The position numbers and the translations under genes were made by a program. A stretch of DNA of 64,000 nucleotides from JBFXAM01 sp050184295 (GTDB lineage: Bacteria > Planctomycetota > Phycisphaerae > UBA1845 > Fen-1342), in the NCBI GenBank assembly GCA_050184295.1, contig JBFXAM010000006.1, positions 15,960 to 79,959 of the forward strand, written 5' to 3'. This document shows, one piece after another, positions 43,780-51,277 of this stretch; within the stretch, counting starts at the first letter, position 1, and each line of letters begins with the position of its first letter. Under the pieces are notes generated by a model. That model was given only the letters and a program-made list of their open reading frames with translations, was not told where the DNA came from and did no database searches.

Positions 43780-44283
43780 ATGACCCTCGCCGATCTGCTC
43801 GCGGACCAGCTCGACGGCACGCGCGACTGGACGCTCAAGCTGCTCGCCGACCTCGCCGGCGACGACTGGACCTTTCAGCCCGCCGCCGGCCTCGCCCACC
43901 CGCTGTGGTTGTGCGGCCACCTCGCGGTCTCGCAGCATGTGCTCGTCCACGTGCGCTGCCTCGGCGCCGGCGTGCTCGACGATGCGTTTGTGAAGCACTT
44001 CGCGATCGGCGGCCCCGTGCCCGCGGCGCGCGAACATGCCTATCCCCCTGCCGCGGACATCCGCCGCGTCATGGACGAGGTGCACGCCAAAACGCTCACG
44101 GCCGTGCGGACGATGGACACACGCCTGCTCGGCGAGCCGGCATTTGGCGCCGACGGAAAGTCGCCGCATCCCCACTATCGCGACAAGCTGGGCGTGGTGA
44201 CGCACTGCAACCGCCACGAAGCGTTTCACGCCGGCCAGCTCGCAACGATCCGCCGCCTGCGCGGCAAGGCGTTTCTTCGTTGA
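43780..44283 (+). CDS. DinB-family protein
   Basis: 167 aa. ATG 43780 has GGAG 8 nt upstream; the longer frame is not needed. A four-helix DinB-like bundle with metal-ligand pattern: HLAVSQH near residue 47 and CNRHEAFHAGQLATIRRLRG near residue 146. DinB/DUF664 proteins include bacillithiol- and mycothiol-transferases and other metal-dependent enzymes, mostly uncharacterised. Substrate not told. Convergent with the M32 peptidase gene after about 160 nt. Confidence 0.85.
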   Translation: MTLADLLADQLDGTRDWTLKLLADLAGDDWTFQPAAGLAHPLWLCGHLAVSQHVLVHVRCLGAGVLDDAFVKHFAIGGPVPAAREHAYPPAADIRRVMDEVHAKTLTAVRTMDTRLLGEPAFGADGKSPHPHYRDKLGVVTHCNRHEAFHAGQLATIRRLRGKAFLR

Positions 44284-44444
44284 GTCGCTCGAGGCGGATC
44301 GAAACCGCCGGCGCAGGCTCAATCGTAATCCATGAATGCGGAGCGCACCGTTGAGCGGCGGGCCTGAGCCTGCGCGGATGTCTCTGACGTCGCGAGCCGC
44401 GGAATCGACCAGCGCGATGTAGAGCCGCGGGCGCTCGAGCACGC

Positions 44445-45965
44445 TCAGATGCCGTACAGCGGCTTGAACTTTGCGTGCAGATACTCGATGAACGGGCGGT
44501 GCGACAGCGGCTTGCCCGTCACGACCTGCACCAGCTCGTGCGCCCGGTAGCGCTTGCCGTGGCGGTGTATGTTTTCGCGCAGCCAACTCAAGAGCGGCCG
44601 CAGCTCGCCGCGCCGGATGCCGTCCTCCAGCTCCGGCAGCGACTGCCTCGCATGCGCGAAGAACTGCGCGGCGTAGAGATTGCCCAATTGATACGTCGGG
44701 AAATACCCGAAGATCCCCATCGCCCAGTGAATGTCCTGGAGGCAGCCGTGCGCGTCGTCCGGCGGCGTGATTCCCAGCAGCGTGCGGATCCCGTCGTTCC
44801 ACGCCGCCGGCACATCGCGCACCGCCAGCTTGCCGCCGATCAGCCGCCGCTCGAGCTCGAACCGCAGGATGATGTGGAGCCCATAGGTGACCTCGTCCGC
44901 CTCGACGCGGATGAAGCTCGGCTCGACCGCGTTGATCGCGAACACCCACGCGTCGAGCGGCACGTCGCGCAGCGCCTCGAACTCCGCCAGCAGCGACGGA
45001 TAGAAGTGCTCCCAGAACGGGCGGCCGCGACCAACCAGGTTCTCCCACATGCGCGACTGCGATTCGTGAATCCCCAGCGACACGGCGCTCGCCATCGGCG
45101 TGCCCGTGTGTCCGCGCTCGAAACCCTGCTCATAAAGCCCGTGCCCCGCCTCGTGCAGAACGCCGAACAGCGACATCGGCAGGTAGCGCTCGTCGTAGCG
45201 CGTGGTCAAGCGTACGTCCGCGGGCACCAGCCCGCTGCAAAACGGATGGGCCGACACGTCGATGCGACCCGCATCGAAATCGAAACCGACCGCGGCCGCG
45301 ATCTTCCGATTGAAGCGCTCCTGGCCGGCGCGCGGAAACTCGCGTTTCAGAATCGATCGGTCGGGCCTGCGCGGCGCCCCTTGCAGCGCCTGGACCAGCG
45401 GAACCAGCTCGCTGCGCAGTTGCGCAAAGACGGCGTCGATCTCGGCCGCCTTGGCGCCGGGTTCGTATTCGTCCATCAACGCGTCGTAGGGCTCGGTGTC
45501 CCACCCGACGTGGTCCGCGAGGCGCCGCTTCAAGCCGAGCATTTTCTCGAAATGCGGCGCGAAGCTCGCAAAGTCCGAGCGCTTCCGCGCATCGATCCAC
45601 GCGTCCTTCGCCAGGCTCGCTGTCCGTGCGATCTCGCGCACCAGCTCCGTTGGAATCCGCACGGCGCGCTCGTACGCGCGCTTCGCTTCGCGCACGTTGG
45701 TCGACATGATCGGGTCCACGCCGTTCGTCTCCCGCGCCAGGCGCTCGATCAGCCCGCCATACTCCTCGCTCGTCTGCCGCTCGTGCGCCAGCCCCGCCAC
45801 GAACGCCAATTGCTCCGCCCGGTCGGCGGCGCCGCGCTTCGGCATGTACGTTTCCTGGTCCCACTCCAGGAGCCCCTCGATCGAGCGCGCCGTCGCGATT
45901 TCCTTCACGCGCTGGATGAACATCTCGTAGGTCTGTGGAATCAACTGCGGCCTCCCGTTGCCCAT
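44445..45965 (-). CDS. M32 family carboxypeptidase (carboxypeptidase Taq-like)
   Basis: 506 aa, a typical length. Zinc motif HEAGH (His271, Glu272, His275) in FGVLHEAGHGLYEQG, with the third ligand Glu in the M32 block GIHESQSRMWENLVGRG. Other signatures are LLEWDQETYMP at the N-terminus, DVRLTTRYDERYLP and IRVEADEVTYGLHIILRF. It would remove C-terminal residues from cytosolic peptides. A strong GGGAGG inside the annotated start precedes a TTG at 45944, so translation may begin 7 codons later (499 aa). The LigD-N-like gene lies 51 nt upstream on the same strand. Confidence 0.95.
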   Translation of the reverse strand: MGNGRPQLIPQTYEMFIQRVKEIATARSIEGLLEWDQETYMPKRGAADRAEQLAFVAGLAHERQTSEEYGGLIERLARETNGVDPIMSTNVREAKRAYERAVRIPTELVREIARTASLAKDAWIDARKRSDFASFAPHFEKMLGLKRRLADHVGWDTEPYDALMDEYEPGAKAAEIDAVFAQLRSELVPLVQALQGAPRRPDRSILKREFPRAGQERFNRKIAAAVGFDFDAGRIDVSAHPFCSGLVPADVRLTTRYDERYLPMSLFGVLHEAGHGLYEQGFERGHTGTPMASAVSLGIHESQSRMWENLVGRGRPFWEHFYPSLLAEFEALRDVPLDAWVFAINAVEPSFIRVEADEVTYGLHIILRFELERRLIGGKLAVRDVPAAWNDGIRTLLGITPPDDAHGCLQDIHWAMGIFGYFPTYQLGNLYAAQFFAHARQSLPELEDGIRRGELRPLLSWLRENIHRHGKRYRAHELVQVVTGKPLSHRPFIEYLHAKFKPLYGI

Positions 45966-46016
45966 GCTTCAACCCGTGTTCGCGGCGGATGTCGACGCCA
46001 CGCCGTCGTCCACCGT

Positions 46017-46415
46017 TCACGCGTCCATCTTCGCGCCCCCAGCACGCCGCAAGAAGCACGCGCCGGGCGCACCCGCGATTTCATACTCCCCCGCGAGCCG
46101 CGCGCCCGCGATGCGCACGCAGACCGCATCCGCGTCGACACGTCTCACCTCCAGCGCGCCACGATCCACCTGTCGCACGCGACCGCGACCGCCGGACAGG
46201 TCGCCTTCATAATCCAGGTAGGCAACGCGATGTTCGCCGATGCGTTCCGCGACGACCGGTTCGCCGGTGTCGCACGGATTCGCCGCCAACCGCCACGTCG
46301 CCAGGCCCCCGCCGGGCGCGAGCTCGAGCATCAGGTCCCAATGCACGCCCGCGGTCGCGCCGCCGGCGTCCCGCCCGGGTCGCGTGTCATGCTCGAGCAG
46401 CACAAACCGGTTCAC
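46017..46415 (-). CDS. Stand-alone LigD N-terminal (3'-phosphoesterase-like) domain protein
   Basis: 132 aa. The pattern FVLLEHD, then WDLMLELAPGGGLATWRLAANP, HRVAYLDYEGDLSGGRGRVRQ and a closing beta part matches the DNA polymerase ligase-type (PF13298-like) domain found at the N-terminus of LigD, where it is a 3'-phosphoesterase. It is free-standing here. The His in EHD and the WD segment are in place as in the family, but a missing second His could weaken activity. It is 51 nt upstream of the M32 gene, and both are probably in one transcript. No Ku or ligase gene is nearby. A DNA-repair role is possible but not shown. Confidence 0.7.
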   Translation of the reverse strand: MNRFVLLEHDTRPGRDAGGATAGVHWDLMLELAPGGGLATWRLAANPCDTGEPVVAERIGEHRVAYLDYEGDLSGGRGRVRQVDRGALEVRRVDADAVCVRIAGARLAGEYEIAGAPGACFLRRAGGAKMDA

Positions 46416-46537
46416 GCGATCCCACCGTTCGAGGGCCGCCGGCAGACGCGCTCGCTTGACAAGTCACCCGCGCGCCGCCGGAATGTCACCACACGACCCG
46501 ACCGCGGGCCGCGGCCACACGCGCGAGCACAGGACGC

Positions 46538-47203
46538 ATGCATCCCGGATCGACGGCGACATTCTATCGCGTGCGACGGGCCGCGTGGGTGCTTGCCATT
46601 GCGGCGCCGCTCGTCGCGCTCGGCGCCGCGTGGTGGTTGCTGAGCAACGTGTTGCTCGCGCCCGCCATCCCCGCCAGCGACACGCCCGCGGCCGACGTCG
46701 TCGCGTTTCTCACGCATGACAAGGGCCTCCCGCGCCTGACCGACGCGGAGCGCAGCGCCCTCATTCAGCAACACCTGCGGCGCTGGTCCGCCGACGCGCG
46801 CTATCGCAGTGAATTCGCGACCGCGGTCCGGCGCTCCACGACGGAGGAGCGCGCCGCGTTCCGCCGCCACGTCTTTGACGCCTTTAAGCCGCTCGTGTTG
46901 ACCGACGTGCGCCAGTACCACGCCGCCGCGGACGCCCAGCAGGACTACCTCGACGAGCGCATCGTCGCGTACAACCGCATGACCCGCGCGCTCGGCGGCG
47001 CCGGCGTCGACCGCGCCGCGCTCGGCGACGCCCTGCCAAGCTCCGCCGACCTGATGAACCTCGTGCTGGCACGCACCAGCGAAGCAGAGCGGTCGCTGGC
47101 CACCGCGTATCTCACGGCCCTCGGACGCCGAATCGAGCAGATCGTCGCCGACCCCACCCTCAGGCAGGAATTCGAAGCCCGCATCGCCGCCGACCCGCCG
47201 TAG
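46538..47203 (+). CDS. Membrane-anchored protein of unknown function
   Basis: 221 aa. One N-terminal membrane helix (AWVLAIAAPLVALGAAWWLL, residues about 15-35) with the rest outside or cytosolic. The remainder is helical with many charged residues (LTDAERSALIQQHLRRW, AERSLATAYLTALGRRIEQIV). No recognised domain and no catalytic motif. The ATG at 46538 has AGGAC upstream but no strong ribosome site. The next gene on the other strand converges after a 200-nt spacer. The family is unknown to me; its composition and codon use are like a real gene. Confidence 0.6.
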   Translation: MHPGSTATFYRVRRAAWVLAIAAPLVALGAAWWLLSNVLLAPAIPASDTPAADVVAFLTHDKGLPRLTDAERSALIQQHLRRWSADARYRSEFATAVRRSTTEERAAFRRHVFDAFKPLVLTDVRQYHAAADAQQDYLDERIVAYNRMTRALGGAGVDRAALGDALPSSADLMNLVLARTSEAERSLATAYLTALGRRIEQIVADPTLRQEFEARIAADPP

Positions 47204-47234
47204 TGTAGTGCCGCATTCGAACCGCGACGCATGG

Positions 47235-47289
47235 GAGCCGCGACACGCATGTCGCGCGGCGGTTCCGCGCGGCCTGAAGGCCGCGGCTC
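47235..47289. terminator. Structured region between convergent genes, likely bidirectional terminator
   Basis: Two hairpins inside a larger pairing. Hairpin 1: cgcgaca / tgtcgcg with a 4-nt loop (47239-47256). Hairpin 2: cgcggcc / ggccgcg with loop tgaa (47268-47285). Outer arms gagccgcg / cgcggctc (47235-47242 and 47282-47289) pair as an alternative. No T-run. Confidence 0.4.
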
Positions 47290-47405
47290 GGTCCGTGATC
47301 TGTTCGTCTCTCTCTTTTCTTCGAGGCACTACAGCAGGAGCGCATTCAACAGCTCATGCGCCGGCGCTCGAGCCGCGGCGGCATCGGCGCCCCGCCCAGT
47401 GGGCA

Positions 47406-48047
47406 TTAACGCGCACCAGCACCGCCGGGGCCGCTCATCGCGCGATCGACCTGCCGCGCGACCTCCAGCGCGATGTTCGGATCCGCCGCGGCGCGCACCG
47501 TCCCCTGTGCTCGGATGCTGCCGAGCGTGTCGGTCGCGTCGCCGCTGAGCGTTTCAAGGCGTAGCTCGGCGCGCTCGAGGCGAAGCGCGATTGGCGTCCC
47601 GTCCGCCGCGGCGCCGCGCAGTTTCCTGGGGTCGGCGTAGACGAACGCGGTGCCCGAGTAGACGGCCGCTCCGCCGGTCGTCGACACGGCCAGCCGAATC
47701 ATCGCGTCGACGCCCGACGCGTGCGCCGGCGAGCGCCCGGGGAAAGGCCTCCAGAACATGCGGATGTGGAGCAGTTGCGCCGCGCCCGGCGGAATCAACG
47801 CGCTCGACGACTGCGCGCGCGCCACGACGTGATAGTCGCCGCCCGCGTCCATGCGGTAGGCACACTCGTGCAACTCGAGCGCGATCCGCTCGGGAAAATA
47901 CGGGTCGCGAAACGCCGCCAACTCCATCCGCGACTCACGCGCCGCGCAGCCGAAAAGCCCCAGCAGCCCGGCGGTCGCTCCCAGCATCGCGGCCGTTCGG
48001 CGGCGCGCGGCGCGGCGGACACCGGCGCTGTGGCATCGGACCGGCAT
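47406..48047 (-). CDS. Lipoprotein of unknown function
   Basis: 213 aa. ATG 48047 has GGGAG about 7 nt upstream. Basic start, then ATAGLLGLFGC, a lipoprotein signal with Cys near residue 34. The rest is beta-rich (FPERIALELHECAYRM, AAQLLHIRMFWRPFPG, GAAVYSGTAFVYADP). No family is recognised. It begins 11 nt after the stop of the amidohydrolase gene, so the two are probably in one operon. A much longer frame upstream is shadow of the amidohydrolase gene. Confidence 0.65.
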   Translation of the reverse strand: MPVRCHSAGVRRAARRRTAAMLGATAGLLGLFGCAARESRMELAAFRDPYFPERIALELHECAYRMDAGGDYHVVARAQSSSALIPPGAAQLLHIRMFWRPFPGRSPAHASGVDAMIRLAVSTTGGAAVYSGTAFVYADPRKLRGAAADGTPIALRLERAELRLETLSGDATDTLGSIRAQGTVRAAADPNIALEVARQVDRAMSGPGGAGAR

Positions 48048-48058
48048 CCGCGGCTCCC

Positions 48059-48931
48059 TTACGACTCGTCGAAAATGAACCGCGGCGCGGCAGGCCGCGG
48101 CACCGGCGTCGGCGCGCGGCTGATCCCCAGCAGGGCGAGCGCGTCGCGTTCGATGATCCCGCGCAGTTGTTCGCGCGGAATCGTCGGCAGATTCGTTCCG
48201 TGGCTCAACTGGTTCAGCGAATACAGCATCTCGATGCACGCGGCCGGCTTGCGATGCGGAAAATCGCTCGCGAACAGCAGTTTGCCGATCACGCCGTACT
48301 CGTGCGCCGTCATCAGCGCGTTGTAGGTCCGCCACGGCTGGCGCAGCAATCCTGCGATGTCCGTGTAGAGATGCGGATGCTTGGCGAGCAGAACGGTCGT
48401 CTCGTCGATCCACGGATACCCGAAATGCGCGATCACCGCCCGCAGCGTCGGAAACTCGCGCGCCACCTCGTCCAGCAGCATCGGCCGCGCGAACTCCAGC
48501 TTGGCATAGTGATTGCGCGGATCGAGCTCGAACACGACCGGCATGTTGCGCTGCGCGCATTCCTCGTAGACCCGCATCGCGCGCGTGTCCGACGGGTGAA
48601 AGTTCTGAAGCGCCGGCGAGACCGTGACCCCCTTCAAGCCCAGCGCTTCCTGCGCGTGACGCACCTCGTCCACGCAGTCGCGCTCGGTCGGGTCGATCCC
48701 GGCGAAGCCCACTACCTTGTCCGCGCAGCGCCGCACGTAGTCGGAGATGAACTGGTTCGAGATCTCGGCTTCGAGGTACTGGCTCTTGAAGCCCAGCACG
48801 ATCGCCCGGTCGACCGGACCGATCGCCTCGAGGTGCCGCGCCGCATCGGCGTGCACCGACTCCGCGACGCTCGCGGACCGCCCGAGCCGGGCGCTCGCGT
48901 CCCACATTTGCGTATGACAATCCACAATCAT
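48059..48931 (-). CDS. Amidohydrolase 2-type (TIM-barrel metal-dependent hydrolase) protein
   Basis: 290 aa. The N-terminal MIVDCHTQMWD keeps one of the two usual metal His residues (HxH reads HTQ). AIVLGFKSQYLE and YVRRCADKVVGFAGIDPTE follow. Middle: LKGVTVSPALQNFHPSD, an active-site His in VIAHFGYPWIDE, and the metal Asp in LLFASDFPHRKPA. The family covers decarboxylases and hydrolases of aromatic acids and lactones. The HTQ change could mean altered metal binding. Co-transcribed with the lipoprotein gene downstream. Substrate is unknown. Confidence 0.85.
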   Translation of the reverse strand: MIVDCHTQMWDASARLGRSASVAESVHADAARHLEAIGPVDRAIVLGFKSQYLEAEISNQFISDYVRRCADKVVGFAGIDPTERDCVDEVRHAQEALGLKGVTVSPALQNFHPSDTRAMRVYEECAQRNMPVVFELDPRNHYAKLEFARPMLLDEVAREFPTLRAVIAHFGYPWIDETTVLLAKHPHLYTDIAGLLRQPWRTYNALMTAHEYGVIGKLLFASDFPHRKPAACIEMLYSLNQLSHGTNLPTIPREQLRGIIERDALALLGISRAPTPVPRPAAPRFIFDES

Positions 48932-49149
48932 GCCGGGCCTACCGGGAGCTGTCGGAACCGCGCCGGCTCGTCCGTCGACCGCGCCGCGAACACCGGCTGC
49001 GCACAGAATTGTGAAGTTCCGACCGCGCGTAGTCTATCGGCTCGACCTCCGCGGTCAAGGTCCGGTGACGGCCGGTCGTCAGCCACCCACGCCGCTACCA
49101 CTAATCGTGTTCGAACGAGCCAGCCGCACGAAATGTAGAACTTCCGGGC

Positions 49150-49905
49150 TCACACGCGGCGCTCCGCGGCCAGAGCTTCGCTCGGCGCGGCCGGCTGCGA
49201 GACGTGCGCACGAACAGCCGCGGACCCGCCCCCGGCTTCCGCTTGCCCCTCCCGTGTCGCAAGCACCGCCACCACGTCGGCGACCGTCGCCGCCAGAGTC
49301 AAACGCTTCAGCGAGTCTGCCTCCCGGCGCACCACCTCGATCACCGGCCGCCAGTACTCACCCAGCAGAATCAGCGGCACGCCGAGCCGCGGCAGCAATC
49401 CCTTTGCGAACATCTCCGCGGTCAGTGCAAGCTCGACGAGCGTACCTGTGCCACCGGGCAAGACGACAAACGCCTGGGAACCGCGCGTCAGGCGCTGGAG
49501 CCGGGCGAACAGATTGGGCGTCCAGACACGCTGCGTCGAGAAGCGGTTCGGCTCGCGCCCGCGAAACGACCGCACGACGACGCCGATGCTGGCGCCGCCC
49601 GCCGCCGCGGCCCCGCGTGCCGCCGCCTCCATCGTTCCGCCGTACCCGCCGTTGCGAACCACCCACCCGCGCTGCGCGCACGCATAGCCCAGGTCGTAGG
49701 CCAGGAGGTACAGCGGATCGCCGGGCACACACCGCGCACTGCCGAAGATCGTCACGATGCTTCGCTTTCGCGGCGCTGGCGCGGCGGGGCGCCGGCGTGC
49801 CGTCGATGCGCGCCGCGGTTCACTCGTGGCGCGCGGCGCCGGGGCCCGCGCGCGGCGCGGCTTGGATTCGGTCGGCTCAGCGCGGGTCTTGCCCCGGCTC
49901 ATCAT
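49150..49905 (-). CDS. LOG family (Rossmann-fold, lysine-decarboxylase-like) protein
   Basis: 251 aa from ATG 49905. Disordered, Arg/Pro/Ala-rich first 45 residues, then VTIFGSARCVPGD and GWVVRNGGYGGTMEAAARGA; the nucleotide/phosphoribosyl motif LPGGTGTLVELA is near residue 159. LOG proteins cleave AMP or ribose-phosphate from modified nucleotides, and the Arg pair expected before PGGxGTxxE is only loosely seen. The gene starts inside the 3' end of ispF (29-nt overlap), so translation may be coupled. Start: an ATG pair without a strong ribosome site; a later start cannot be excluded. Confidence 0.8.
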   Translation of the reverse strand: MMSRGKTRAEPTESKPRRARAPAPRATSEPRRASTARRRPAAPAPRKRSIVTIFGSARCVPGDPLYLLAYDLGYACAQRGWVVRNGGYGGTMEAAARGAAAAGGASIGVVVRSFRGREPNRFSTQRVWTPNLFARLQRLTRGSQAFVVLPGGTGTLVELALTAEMFAKGLLPRLGVPLILLGEYWRPVIEVVRREADSLKRLTLAATVADVVAVLATREGQAEAGGGSAAVRAHVSQPAAPSEALAAERRV

Positions 49906-50380
49906 TCGCTCGCAACAGCACCGTGGCCCAGCACGCGATCGCCTCTTCACGGCCAACCGCATCGACACCTTCGTTCGTCTTCGCCTTCACGGACACCCGC
50001 GCGGGCGCGACGCCCAGCAACGCCGCGATCGCCTCGCAGATGCGCGGCTTCAGCGCCGAGAGCTTGGGCTTCTGGGCGTGAATCAGGATGTCGGCGTTCT
50101 CGACGGCGAGCCCCGCGGCCTGCACGCGGCGGAGCGCCTCCTGTACAAACTGCCGGCTGTCGGCGTCGCGCCACTGCGGCTCGGTGTCCGGGAAGAGCTC
50201 GCCGATGTCGCCCAGCGCCGCGGCGCCCAACAACGCGTCGCACAGCGCATGGAGGACGACGTCGCCGTCGCTGTGCGCGACGAAGCCCTTCTCGTGCGGC
50301 ACGTCGACGCCGCCAAGGACGAGGCGACGCCCCGCCGCGAGCCGATGAAGGTCGTATCCAATGCCCGTGCGATAGGTCAC
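49877..50380 (-). CDS. ispF: 2-C-methyl-D-erythritol 2,4-cyclodiphosphate synthase
   Basis: 167 aa, the typical length. It forms the cyclic diphosphate in the MEP isoprenoid pathway. Zinc ligands Asp10 and His12 (GYDLHRL) and His44 (VVLHALCDALLGAAALGDIG) are present, plus HSDGDV, FPDTEPQW and the C-terminal KTNEGVDAVGREEAIA. All catalytic residues are intact. The divergent neighbour has a perfect TATAAT. No ispD gene adjoins. Confidence 0.97.
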   Translation of the reverse strand: MTYRTGIGYDLHRLAAGRRLVLGGVDVPHEKGFVAHSDGDVVLHALCDALLGAAALGDIGELFPDTEPQWRDADSRQFVQEALRRVQAAGLAVENADILIHAQKPKLSALKPRICEAIAALLGVAPARVSVKAKTNEGVDAVGREEAIACWATVLLRANDEPGQDPR

Positions 50381-50465
50381 GTGCAGGGGTCCTGTGCCGC
50401 AGGACGGTAGCTGCGGTGGTCCGCGGTGACAAGGCGCCGCGTCTCGCGCGGCGAGCGGCGCGCAC

Positions 50466-50471
50466 TATAAT
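50466..50471 (+). promoter_or_regulatory. Consensus -10 box for the zinc-ribbon gene
   Basis: TATAAT exactly, 20 nt before the ATG at 50492, so the leader would be about 14 nt. A GGAGA lies between. No convincing -35. Confidence 0.55.
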
Positions 50472-50491
50472 CCCCCGCGGAGAGCCCGCGA

Positions 50492-50929
50492 ATGGCGAAG
50501 TTCGGCAAGCCGCTGAACCTGACCGACTACCGCGCGGTGCTGACGAGCACCGGCGAGCTGGAGATCGGCGCCTACGCGCGCCGCAAGCGCCGGCGGCGGA
50601 TGCTCGTGGCATGGGTGGGCGTCGCGCTCATCCTGGTCGGCGCCGGCGTCGCGTGGATGCTGTGGCAGCCGGAGTCCGCCCCCGCCACCGACGGCTACCC
50701 GGTCGTCGTGCGCTGCGTGACGTGCGCGTGGGAGGGCACCATCCGCACGAGTGCGCGCCACGCGTTCCCGCTCACCTGCCCCAGGTGCAAGGAGCGCTCC
50801 GCGCGCGAGGTCTGGCGTTGTCGCAATCCCGCCTGCGGCGCAAGATTCGTACCCGACGATCCCACGCGCACCCCCAGCTGCCCGATCTGCAAGGGCACGC
50901 GTGTCGGATCAGCCGCCGCGGAGCCTTGA
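50492..50929 (+). CDS. Membrane-anchored double zinc-ribbon protein
   Basis: 145 aa. One membrane helix (residues about 37-56, LVAWVGVALILVGAGVAWML) follows a basic cytosolic segment RRKRRRR. The C-terminal half carries four Cys pairs: CVTC, CPRC, CRNPAC and CPIC, suggesting two zinc ribbons. No other domain is seen. It is divergent from ispF and shares its short intergenic region. Function unknown. Confidence 0.75.
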   Translation: MAKFGKPLNLTDYRAVLTSTGELEIGAYARRKRRRRMLVAWVGVALILVGAGVAWMLWQPESAPATDGYPVVVRCVTCAWEGTIRTSARHAFPLTCPRCKERSAREVWRCRNPACGARFVPDDPTRTPSCPICKGTRVGSAAAEP

Positions 50930-51277
50930 TGCACCGATCACAACCCGCGCACGCGGGTGCCGGGCTGTTGAATCGACGAACGGCGGAGTCGGTTCGGTAC
51001 GCGACTCGCGGCATCGTTTCCGCGCGCAGCCGATGGCCTTTGTCGGCGTCCCACGCCCGGCACACCCTGCGACGCACGCAAGCGACACGGTCTAACGTTC
51101 GATAAGGTATAATCCTGCGGTGCGACCGCGCGGCGGGACCGGGCCGGTGTTTGGCAGCCCGATCCCCACGCGCCACGCGCGACACCGCCCGGGGTTGGCG
51201 CCGGGCGGCATGGACGATCCGCACGACCGGGCCCCGCTCCCGAGCGTACGACGCCGCACGAGCCACGGAGGCGACGC
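50930..51277. other. 348-nt intergenic region upstream of prkA
   Basis: No gene seen. It carries a perfect TATAAT at 51108-51113 for prkA and Arg-rich shadow frames only. Confidence 0.55.
51108..51113 (+). promoter_or_regulatory. Consensus -10 box for prkA
   Basis: TATAAT, 164 nt before the prkA ATG. No -35 match at 16-18 nt, so an activator or extended contacts may be needed. The long leader may hold regulatory RNA. Confidence 0.45.

Noticed and set aside
44475..46643. 722-codon open frame on the plus strand across the M32 and LigD-N genes
   Set aside because: Antisense shadow with Arg/Ala/Gln-rich text; both underlying minus-strand genes have clear family motifs.
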